Source: an uncultured Acetatifactor sp.
GTDB taxonomy: Bacteria > Bacillota > Clostridia > Lachnospirales > Lachnospiraceae
NCBI GenBank assembly: GCA_944384205.1
Contig: CALWSL010000006.1
Span: 1 to 64,000 of the forward strand
Length of the DNA: 64,000 nucleotides
Reading direction: 5' to 3'
Under the pieces are notes generated by a model, which worked only from the letters and a program-made list of their open reading frames with translations, ran no database searches and was not told the DNA's origin. Shown here in pieces: positions 24,864 to 32,380 of the stretch. Each line of letters opens with the position of its first letter. Position 1 is the stretch's first letter. The position numbers were made by a program, and so were the translations under genes.

Positions 24864-25508
24864 ATGAATTTAATCATTAAGCGAATGTCGCCGGAGTTGG
24901 CGGAGGATTACTTTGATTTTTTTGATAATCGGGCATTTTCAGATGATTCCCCCTATTATCCGTGCTATTGTAATGCGTTTCAAATGACGGAAAAGCAGAT
25001 AAGGACGGAATTTTTTGAGCAGGTTGAGAAAAATGGCGGCGGAGTGGAGGGATGGAGAATCTCGATTCGTAAGTCCGCAGAACGAATGGTTGTAGAAAAT
25101 GTCATTCAGGGGTATTTAGCCTATGACAATCAGATTGTGATTGGCTGGTGCAATGCCAATGACAAGAAAAATTATGTGCGGGTGGGAGAATTTAATCTGG
25201 ATGATATCCCTGATGAGACGGAGAATCCTGTTTCGATTCTTAAGGATGATGCGCAGAAAATCAAGTCCATTGTCTGTTTTGAAATCGCTCCTTCCTATCG
25301 TGGTAAAGGAATTGCCACAGCTTTACTAAACCGGGTGTGCAGTGATGCAGCGGCAGACGGTTATGATAAGGTTGAAGTTTATCCTGCCATCCGCGATACA
25401 TACGAGCCGTTGGATTTTACCGGACCGATACATTTATATGAGAAAGCCGGTTTTGTCCGCATTGCCGAGCAAGGAAAAATCCTGATTATGCAAAAGGATT
25501 TGAAATAA
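24864..25508 (+). CDS. GNAT N-acetyltransferase
   Basis: ATG 24864 is chosen for GGAGGG at the right distance; ATG 24837 is in frame but lacks a site. The 214-residue product has the acetyl-CoA loop IAPSYRGKGIATALLNRV and a C-terminal GPIHLYEKAGFVRIAEQGK. The N-terminal part (DSPYYPCYCNAFQMTEKQI) is typical of a subgroup of clostridial GNATs with a Cys-rich entry loop. The substrate is unknown. Confidence 0.8.
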   Translation: MNLIIKRMSPELAEDYFDFFDNRAFSDDSPYYPCYCNAFQMTEKQIRTEFFEQVEKNGGGVEGWRISIRKSAERMVVENVIQGYLAYDNQIVIGWCNANDKKNYVRVGEFNLDDIPDETENPVSILKDDAQKIKSIVCFEIAPSYRGKGIATALLNRVCSDAAADGYDKVEVYPAIRDTYEPLDFTGPIHLYEKAGFVRIAEQGKILIMQKDLK

Positions 25509-25589
25509 TTTTCGCAAGTAAAATCAAGTCATACTTTTTCCGGTTCTATATAATGAATACAGAGTGGTTGAAACGAGAGGAACGGACGA

Positions 25590-26558
25590 ATGTACGAGTG
25601 GCAGGAGCAGATTCAGATAATTATTAATGAAATTGACAGATGTATTCAGGACAGAAATGATGAAGCCCTGACGCTGCACTCTCTTTCCTGCAAGCTGGGG
25701 TATTCCGAATTTTATACAACGAGAAAATTCAAGGAAATATCGGGTATGCAGTTTCGGGATTATCTGCGCTGCAGAAAATTAGCCTTTGCGCTGAAAGAGG
25801 TGCGTGACAGCGAGAGAGGCATTCTGGAAATTGCTTTTGATTATGGTTTTTCGTCACATGAAGCTTTTACCAGGGCTTTCAAGGCGGCATATGGCGTTAC
25901 GCCAAGTGAATATCGTAAAAAACCCGTACCAGTCGTGCTTCGTACCAAAATAAACCCGTTTGACCGCTACTTTTTAGGAATTGGAGAGATTGGTATGACG
26001 AAATCCACAGATGATGTTAAGATTTATTTTGTAACCATTCCCGCGCACAAATTTTTGCATATTAGAAACTATGAGAGTATTGGATATTGGGACTTCTGGC
26101 AGAAGCAAAGTCTGATTCCGGGTCAGGACTGTCATACAATATGCGGCTTGCTGGACAGTATCAAGGGAAAGCTGGACGATGATGGCGGAAGCGAATCAAA
26201 CAGCGGCAGCGGTCAGATTATGGCGTATATCAATGAGCCAAAGGGCAGAATCTGCAGTTGGGGAATTCCGCTTGCGGAGTGTTACGGGGTACGCCTGCCT
26301 TCTGATTATAACGGCGAGGTGCCGCCGCAAATGATTTTGATGGATGTTCCTGAAGCGGAGTATATTGTTTTTGAACACGAACCATTCGATTATGAACAGG
26401 AAAACCGCAGTGTGGAGGAAAAGATTGAGGAAGCAATGAAAACCTTTGATTATGCAGCCACCGGTTACTTTTTGGATACGACTCCCGGCAGAGTGTTTTA
26501 TTTTTATCATGATCCGAAGAGGTTTTGGAAGTTTATCAGACCGGTGCGGAAGGTATGA
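25590..26558 (+). CDS. AraC-family regulator with a GyrI-like effector domain
   Basis: A 322-residue protein with two HTH motifs of the AraC type in residues 10-110 (ALTLHSLSCKLGYSEFY... and ILEIAFDYGFSSHEAFTRAF, then YGVTPSEYRK). The C-terminal about 190 residues fit the GyrI-like/effector-binding fold (VTIPAHKFLHIRNYE, PEAEYIVFEHEPF). The N-terminal placement of the HTH followed by GyrI-like sensing is the Rob/BmrR-like arrangement, often for drugs or lipophilic ligands. A TATAAT box at 25549-25554 lies upstream. A decayed copy of its 5' part is present 2.5 kb downstream. Confidence 0.83.
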   Translation: MYEWQEQIQIIINEIDRCIQDRNDEALTLHSLSCKLGYSEFYTTRKFKEISGMQFRDYLRCRKLAFALKEVRDSERGILEIAFDYGFSSHEAFTRAFKAAYGVTPSEYRKKPVPVVLRTKINPFDRYFLGIGEIGMTKSTDDVKIYFVTIPAHKFLHIRNYESIGYWDFWQKQSLIPGQDCHTICGLLDSIKGKLDDDGGSESNSGSGQIMAYINEPKGRICSWGIPLAECYGVRLPSDYNGEVPPQMILMDVPEAEYIVFEHEPFDYEQENRSVEEKIEEAMKTFDYAATGYFLDTTPGRVFYFYHDPKRFWKFIRPVRKV

Positions 26559-26600
26559 TGTTATAGTTAATGAAATATGAATCATGTGCGGTACAGATAA

Positions 26601-26702
26601 AAAAGTTGGGATGATGAAAATCCACGGATTCAGTTAAAACCAGTTGGAACAAGCGGATATATTGAGCTACATCCTGCAAAATATTTAAGTTACACAAATT
26701 AG
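26601..26702 (+). pseudogene. Short orphan coding remnant
   Basis: A frame open from 26601 (stop TAA just before it) to TAG 26700-26702 reads KSWDDENPRIQLKPVGTSGY followed by IELHPAKYLSYTN. The composition looks like a real protein C-terminus, but there is no start codon or ribosome binding site. The parent family is not recognised. It lies in the 239-bp gap before the Fic gene. Confidence 0.35.
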
Positions 26703-26797
26703 TTATCAAATTCAAATTCCAATTTGGAAACGAGGTAGCGTAGAATGAAGACGGTACCTTATATGATGAGCGTGCTTTTGGCAGAAAGGAAAATTAA

Positions 26798-27952
26798 ATG
26801 TCAAATGAAAATAAATGGCAATATGATCTTGAAGAATACATTAAGCAGGGCGAACCGGAACAGGCTGATAGAAGTGCTGCATGGCAAACTGCCATCGGAC
26901 TTCAGGCAGTTGACGGATTAACGACCTCTGCGTATTTGCTCGAAGCTGCAAAAGATCATATTGAAGGAAAAATAGATATTGCAGGTGTGCAGAAGCGGCT
27001 GCAAAGCTATTACGAAGAAAGAAAAGGTAGAAAAAGCATCGAAACAGACACAATGGAGGCAGATATTGTATCAGCCAGAATTACAGAACTTTTAGGTGAG
27101 AAAACATTTCAATTTTCGCCTGCCGAGTGGCAGACGATTCACCGACGTCTTTTTTCGGGTGTATTTGACCATGCGGGACAAATCAGGACATATAACGTAA
27201 CAAAGAGAGAGTGGGTTTTAAAAGGAGAAACTGTTTTATACGCATCATGTGATAGCATTAAGGATACTTTGGACTATGATTTCGGTATGGAAAAACAGTT
27301 TTCATACGAAGGCTTAACTGCTTTACAGGCAGTTAAGCATATTGCCAAATTTACGTCTGATATATGGCAGATTCATCCATTCTGCGAAGGCAATACAAGG
27401 ACTACGGCTGTGTTTATTATTAAGTATTTAAAAACCTTCGGTTTTTTGGTTAGTAATGACGTTTTTGCGGAAAATTCTTGGTATTTCAGAAACGCTTTAG
27501 TAAGAGCGAATTACAATGATATACAGAATGGCATTCATGCTACAACAAAATTTCTTGAATATTTTTTTGAAAATTTGTTGTTGGGATATCATCATGATTT
27601 AAAAAATAGATATTTGCATGTTGATTATTTGAAGGGGAAAGAAAATGATGACATTCAAAGTGCCAAATCAGAAGTTTTAAAGTGTCAAAATGGCACTTTG
27701 AATTGCACTTTAGAAGAACTTGCTATTCTTAAAAACATCGTTGTTAACTCCTCTATTACGCAAAAAGAACTGGCGCAGATAACAGGGAAGTCAGAGAGAA
27801 CAATAAAGAGAAGGATGATTGATTTGCAGGAGAAAGGTTATATTAGACGTACAAACGGAAAACGAAACGGACGATGGGAAGTGCTTGTGGAACTGCCGCA
27901 GGAAATTAAAAAAACGCGGACATACTGTCAGAAAAGCGCAGAAAAGCTTTAA
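26798..27952 (+). CDS. Fic-family protein with C-terminal winged HTH
   Basis: A 384-residue protein with AGAAAGGAAA before ATG 26798. Residues about 25-75 (AWQTAIGLQAVDGLTTSAYL and following) are the N-terminal part found in Gram-positive Fic/DOC proteins. The Fic core has the catalytic loop HPFCEGNTRTTAVF at about residues 192-205, with His, Asn and Arg all kept. The C-terminus (residues about 300-375) is a winged HTH (SSITQKELAQITGKSERTIK). Fic enzymes transfer AMP or another nucleotide moiety to hydroxyl groups of target proteins. The HTH suggests DNA binding and perhaps self-regulation. Low local GC and flanking remnants suggest that it arrived by transfer. Confidence 0.85.
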   Translation: MSNENKWQYDLEEYIKQGEPEQADRSAAWQTAIGLQAVDGLTTSAYLLEAAKDHIEGKIDIAGVQKRLQSYYEERKGRKSIETDTMEADIVSARITELLGEKTFQFSPAEWQTIHRRLFSGVFDHAGQIRTYNVTKREWVLKGETVLYASCDSIKDTLDYDFGMEKQFSYEGLTALQAVKHIAKFTSDIWQIHPFCEGNTRTTAVFIIKYLKTFGFLVSNDVFAENSWYFRNALVRANYNDIQNGIHATTKFLEYFFENLLLGYHHDLKNRYLHVDYLKGKENDDIQSAKSEVLKCQNGTLNCTLEELAILKNIVVNSSITQKELAQITGKSERTIKRRMIDLQEKGYIRRTNGKRNGRWEVLVELPQEIKKTRTYCQKSAEKL

Positions 27953-27958
27953 TATATG

Positions 27959-28210
27959 TTTACCATAGGGACTGTAGGATTGACGGCGGCGAAGGGAAAA
28001 GATACTTTTTACCAGAAGTTTGGCTTTCTTAGCAAGCCGACGGAAACCAGCGGACCGGGAATGGAAAATTATCGTATTAGATTTGTACGGTGTCATTGTT
28101 GTACGAGTGGCAGGAGCAGATTCAAAATCAGTCTCCGCGCTGAAAAAGGTGCGGGACAGCGAGAGAGGCATCCTAAAGATGGATGTCTGACAAAAGCAAC
28201 TAAAAGTTGA
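27959..28210 (+). pseudogene. Decayed GNAT tail and decayed AraC-gene copy
   Basis: From 27959 the frame encodes TIGTVGLTAAKGKDTFYQKF and GFLSKPTETSGPGMENY, the C-terminus of a GNAT enzyme, without its body. From about 28100 the DNA repeats the AraC gene: GTACGAGTGGCAGGAGCAG matches 25591 onwards, and GACAGCGAGAGAGGCAT near 28153 matches the same gene about 200 bp further in, so the copy carries an internal deletion of about 175 bp. Neither piece is functional. Confidence 0.6.
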
Positions 28211-28257
28211 CATGAAGTTGATAGAACGCAACCGGACTGTCTGCTAAGATATAGGAA

Positions 28258-28304
28258 AATAGTATTAGAAATGAAATACTATTACGGCTGAAAAGCCGGA
28301 AAAC
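28258..28304 (+). promoter_or_regulatory. Inverted repeat and small hairpin before the chemoreceptor gene
   Basis: AATAGTATT (28258-28266) is complementary to AATACTATT (28275-28283), directly followed by an ACGGCT-GAAA-AGCCGG-type hairpin. It may be an operator or leader structure; the ribosome binding site GATAGGAGG lies further down. Confidence 0.35.
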
Positions 28305-28329
28305 AAAAAAGCAGATAGGAGGTTTAAGT

Positions 28330-29577
28330 ATGAAAAAAAGTTTTAAAAGAACGCTGAAGATGATTTTTGGAACGATTATTTTGGTTTTTGCGGTTTCAGA
28401 AATATTTGTTGTTTTTGAAATCCTTGGCTTTGGATCGGAAATGGGGAATCTAATCAGTCAGGTTGTGCTTATCGTTATGAATATCACGGCGGTAATCTCC
28501 GGTTATCTGATTATTTCCAGAAAGCTTCTGACACCGCTTACCGAGATGGACAGTGCGTCCAGAGAACTTTCTGAGGGGAATCTTAATATCGATGTGGCTT
28601 ACCAGTCGGAAGATGAGGTTGGACAGTTGGCAGACAGCTTCCGGAATTTCATTTCCGGTCAGACTACAATTATTAATGATATGTCTCACGTTATCCGGGA
28701 ATTTAAAGACGGTAATTTTGATGTGAGGTCGAATTGACGGGAAGCGTATAAGGGAAGCTTTTCTGTGATTCTGGAGGACTTGGCTTCTCTGGCAATATCG
28801 TTCAGTGCTACAATGGACAACATTGATAATGTTGCAAATCAGGTAGCGGTGGAAGCAAACGAATTGTCGGAGTGTTCACAGCATCTTGCGAGTGGCGCCA
28901 CTGACCAGGCGGCGGTTGTAGAGGAGCTTCTGGCGAGCTTTATCAGTATTATGGAGCAGGTCAGTGACAACAACAAGGCAACCAGCCAGACCTGCGATAA
29001 CGCGAAGGTTATCGGCGAACAGGCGGAAATCGGGCGTCAGAAGATGGATGAGCTGACAGGGGCGATGGGAGAAATTCAAAAGGTATCGGATGAAATTGGA
29101 GAAATTATCAGTGAGATAGAGGACATAGCATCCCAGACGAATCTGCTTTCCCTGAACGCTACAATCGAAGCAGCAAGAGCGGGTGAGGCTGGAAAAGGCT
29201 TTGCCGTTGTTGCAGAACAAATCAGAAAGCTTGCTGAAAACAGTGCTACCTGTGCCGTCAATACGAAAAAGCTTATTACAAGGTCCATGCAGGGTATTGA
29301 ACACGGAAGCAGCATTACGATGGAGACAGCAGAGGCTATGAATATGGTAATACAGGAGCTTGCAGAACTGATTGTCGCCATCGAACAGGTAAGGGAAAAT
29401 TCACAGAAGCAGGAAAGCATTATGAAAGAACTTGAGATAGGTGTAGAGCAGATTTCAGGCGTGATTCAGAATAACTCTGCTGCATCTCAGCAAAATTATG
29501 CGTCCAGCCAGCAGTTGGCGGCACAGTCCACTGAGCTCAACAATCTGGTGCAGAAATTTAAGCTAAGACAGGCGTAA
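28330..29577 (+). pseudogene. Methyl-accepting chemotaxis protein interrupted by an in-frame TGA
   Basis: The first part (28330-28737, 135 residues) has a basic N-terminus, two membrane helices with almost no outside domain, and a HAMP domain (LLTPLTEMDSASRELSEGNL, DEVGQLADSFRN). TGA 28735-28737 then stops the frame. The same frame continues through 28738 to 29577 with the full signalling domain, including the conserved tip [20 protein letters not shown] and [19 protein letters not shown]. There is no frameshift; only the stop codon separates them. A GTG at 28765 could restart translation. The full-length receptor would be about 415 residues. It lies beside two CheB/CheR-like genes, so it may have been their partner. 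Confidence 0.75.
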
Positions 29578-29598
29578 TGCAGGACAGGGGAGTGACAA

Positions 29599-29623
29599 GG
29601 ACCGGAAATTTTCCGGTCCCTTT
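29599..29623 (+). terminator. Terminator after the chemoreceptor
   Basis: GGACCGGAAA (29599-29608) and TTTCCGGTCC (29610-29619) form a near-perfect stem, followed by CTTTT. Confidence 0.7.
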
Positions 29624-29752
29624 TGCGCGTTTGGAAAATATGCCGTAAAATAGGTACTTTTGTTGCAGTTTTTGGCACGAAAAAGTTCCCTTTTAAAAAT
29701 TATGTGGTATAATGGAAAAAAATGACACTTTATTATCTGATATGGAGTTTTT

Positions 29753-32362
29753 ATGTGCGGCGTAAATGAGAATAGAATCGAAAAGAAATCGATGTTGGAT
29801 ACCGTGTTAGGAGAGAATATCAGACAAAAACGCCTCGAGAAGAATATATCGCAGGAAGAACTGGCTGAAAAGCTGGATATCAGCCGTCAGTCGATATCGA
29901 AATGGGAAAATGGGTTATCGGAGCCATCGAAAAAGAATCTTGCACAGCTTGCCAGAATTTTGGGCTGCGAGATGGCGGAGCTTATGCCGGACGCTCATGA
30001 CATCATAGAGAAAGACACTTTGATTGTTGTAGGAATTGCGGTGCTCAAGGAGGACATAGACAGGCTGAAGGCGCTTTTTCAAGAGATGCCGTCGGATATG
30101 TATGATGGCTATAAAGTAAGCTTTGTCATTGCATGCGACAGTGTACAGATGGGGGAGTTGAAAAACCGGATAAAGATTGAGCAGTGCGTCAAACGTCCGG
30201 TCATCCCGATTACGTTCGGATTGGATGAGATAGAACCCAATCAGATTTTTGTGACGGAACAGAATAGTGCCGGAGGCGGGTTTACTCCCTTTTTTCGCAG
30301 TCTTGCAGAAACATATGGGGAAAATTCTGCTGCAGTTCTGCTGTCCGGCAGAACAGGTCATGAGGAGGGAATATCTCTCGTAAAAAAAGCGGGAGGGCTG
30401 ACCATCTGCTGTGAACCCGAACGCAGGCTTCCGAATCGGAACGCATGGAGTGCCGCCGGAAGCAGCGCCTTTAACCATGTGCTCGAGCCGGCTGTTATGG
30501 GGTATTGGATTGCTTCCTTTGTGCGGAGAAGATATCTGGGGGAAGATGACTGTGCGCTGGCAGTTCTGGATGATAAATATTGCAATCAGGTTATAAAGAT
30601 TCTGCGGAAAAAAAGTGAGTTGCTGTTGGAAGACTTCAAAGAAGAGTATATAATCACGGCGCTGCTGGAATGTATGGAGCGCCGTCCCGCTTTTCCGTCT
30701 CCTGATTTCTATATGAGATTATTGGAGGAGTCGGAAGAGGAGCGGAAGTATCTGTTGGAAAGCATTTTAAGATGTGCAAGGAGAAATGCGCCGGGAGTAG
30801 GAGATTTATTGGAGCTTGAGAGTGTATTGCCCCAAATCCACATGGATTCTTCAGAAATCCGCATCTGGGTCGCAGACTGCGGAAACGGTCTGGAAGTCTA
30901 TACCATCGCGATGCTGCTCGCCGATAGCGAAAACAGAAATGCCAAGTATGAAAACGTAAAGATTTTTGCAACAGATATGGATGAAGAGACTATTTCTGCG
31001 GCAATTAAGGGACGTTATACGGAGAGTGAGCTTGCAGAGATACCGGAGCAATGGAAGAATAAGTATTTTCAGAAGGAAGGGCGTGACTGGTTAATCCGGC
31101 AGAGAATCCGGAATATGGTGATTTTTTCAGTACATGATATCATGACCAATCCGCCCTTTGCCCGTTTGGACCTTGTAGTATGCAGAAATGCGATGAATAT
31201 TTTCCGCATCCGCAGTCGAAGGAACATCATCAAACGGTTCTCCTATGCGTTAAAGCAAAACGGAATACTGGTGCTGGGGAGAGGACAGGACATCAAGGAG
31301 ATATTTCGATGGTTTGCCCGTCTGGAGGGATATGAAGCCGTTTTCATGAAAGAAAGAGGGGTGTCCTTTCTAAAGCCTGTTTATGCGGAAAAAGAGAATT
31401 ATACTGCCGGAAAGGTAATAGAAGAGCTTTTGGCTGCAAGCCGCCCATCCTGCATTATTACGGATGAACGGTATGAAATTATTTATATGGGAAAGGATGG
31501 AGGAAGGTATCTTGAATTTAGAACAGGCGAGTTCTCCAAAAATCTGTTTGATAATATTGACAGGAAAATCGGTATGCACATTAATGCCATCATAAGAAAG
31601 CTCAGAAGAGAAGAGGGGGAGAGCAGCGAGTCTGTCAGGATTAGAAACAATTCGGGGAGCTTTACCGTGCATGTTTTAAGAAAGCTGATTTCGGATGCGA
31701 ATTATTACCTGATCTGGTTTGAGGAAACCCAGGATGGGGAGGAACAATTAAAAAGTGCGGATTATGAGCGGGCGGAGCTGGAGCATGAACTGAAGATTAC
31801 CCAGGAAAGTCTGATGCAGGCGCTGGAGGAATTGGAAAGTGTAAAAAGCAAATATGAGATTAGCAATGAAAAGCTGCAGAGTACGAATGAAGAACTGGTG
31901 GTCATTAATGACGAGCTTTCCGTTGCCAATGGAGAGCTGGAGGCAATGAACAGGAAGCTGACCAGGGTGAATAAAGAGCTTACGGAGGCAAATAAGAGGT
32001 TCGTCACAACCACCCAATGGGATACCGGGAACATAAGTCAGGTATCAGATCCTGTCAGGGAGCTTTATCAACTGCTTGCTGTGGAAATTATATATTTGGA
32101 TCGTGAATTTTGCATCAAAAGATTTACCGAGGGCATTCCGAAACTCATAAATGTCAGGCAACAGGATTTGGGACATAATATTCTGAATCTCGTGCCGGAG
32201 GAGGACTATGCGGAATGGACTGCAGGTATGAGGAAGGCGGCGCAGGGGGAGAAGGTATTCCGCAGGCTGGAAGACAAAGGCGGATGTCTGATGATTGAGA
32301 TTCTGCCTTATATGGCGAATGAAATAATGCAGGGATATGTGGTGATGATTCAAAAAATGTAG
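29753..32362 (+). CDS. HTH-fused degenerate CheB/CheR-like regulator with PAS domains
   Basis: The 869-residue protein starts with an XRE-type HTH (residues about 18-75; SQEELAEKLDISRQSISKWE). Residues about 90-265 align without gaps to the start of CheB in the next gene, but the catalytic Ser, His and Asp positions are Leu (VVGIAVLKEDID), Cys (FVIACDSVQ) and His (LLSGRTGHEEG), so the esterase is surely dead. Residues about 300-540 are a CheR-like fold that keeps FATDMDEETI and VVCRNAMNIF but has CGNGLE in place of CSTGEE and lacks the FFRD element. A PAS-like segment, a coiled coil (about 665-745, NEELVVINDELS) and a second PAS segment follow. A TATAAT box is at 29708-29713. It may be a DNA-binding sensor; no function is established. 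Confidence 0.8.
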   Translation: MCGVNENRIEKKSMLDTVLGENIRQKRLEKNISQEELAEKLDISRQSISKWENGLSEPSKKNLAQLARILGCEMAELMPDAHDIIEKDTLIVVGIAVLKEDIDRLKALFQEMPSDMYDGYKVSFVIACDSVQMGELKNRIKIEQCVKRPVIPITFGLDEIEPNQIFVTEQNSAGGGFTPFFRSLAETYGENSAAVLLSGRTGHEEGISLVKKAGGLTICCEPERRLPNRNAWSAAGSSAFNHVLEPAVMGYWIASFVRRRYLGEDDCALAVLDDKYCNQVIKILRKKSELLLEDFKEEYIITALLECMERRPAFPSPDFYMRLLEESEEERKYLLESILRCARRNAPGVGDLLELESVLPQIHMDSSEIRIWVADCGNGLEVYTIAMLLADSENRNAKYENVKIFATDMDEETISAAIKGRYTESELAEIPEQWKNKYFQKEGRDWLIRQRIRNMVIFSVHDIMTNPPFARLDLVVCRNAMNIFRIRSRRNIIKRFSYALKQNGILVLGRGQDIKEIFRWFARLEGYEAVFMKERGVSFLKPVYAEKENYTAGKVIEELLAASRPSCIITDERYEIIYMGKDGGRYLEFRTGEFSKNLFDNIDRKIGMHINAIIRKLRREEGESSESVRIRNNSGSFTVHVLRKLISDANYYLIWFEETQDGEEQLKSADYERAELEHELKITQESLMQALEELESVKSKYEISNEKLQSTNEELVVINDELSVANGELEAMNRKLTRVNKELTEANKRFVTTTQWDTGNISQVSDPVRELYQLLAVEIIYLDREFCIKRFTEGIPKLINVRQQDLGHNILNLVPEEDYAEWTAGMRKAAQGEKVFRRLEDKGGCLMIEILPYMANEIMQGYVVMIQKM

Positions 32363-32380
32363 GGATAGGAGTAACGAAAG

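Noticed and set aside
20535..25508. GNAT genes as a linked modification cluster
   Set aside because: The three enzymes are of different subgroups with unrelated neighbours; scattered GNATs are normal in Lachnospiraceae.
28735..28737. Selenocysteine at the TGA of the chemoreceptor
   Set aside because: No strong stem-loop follows the codon and chemoreceptors are not selenoproteins; nonsense mutation is simpler.
29668..29695. Sigma-54 promoter (TTTGGCAC) before the HTH-CheB/CheR-like gene
   Set aside because: The -12 GC element is missing; a TATAAT box at 29708 is closer to the start.
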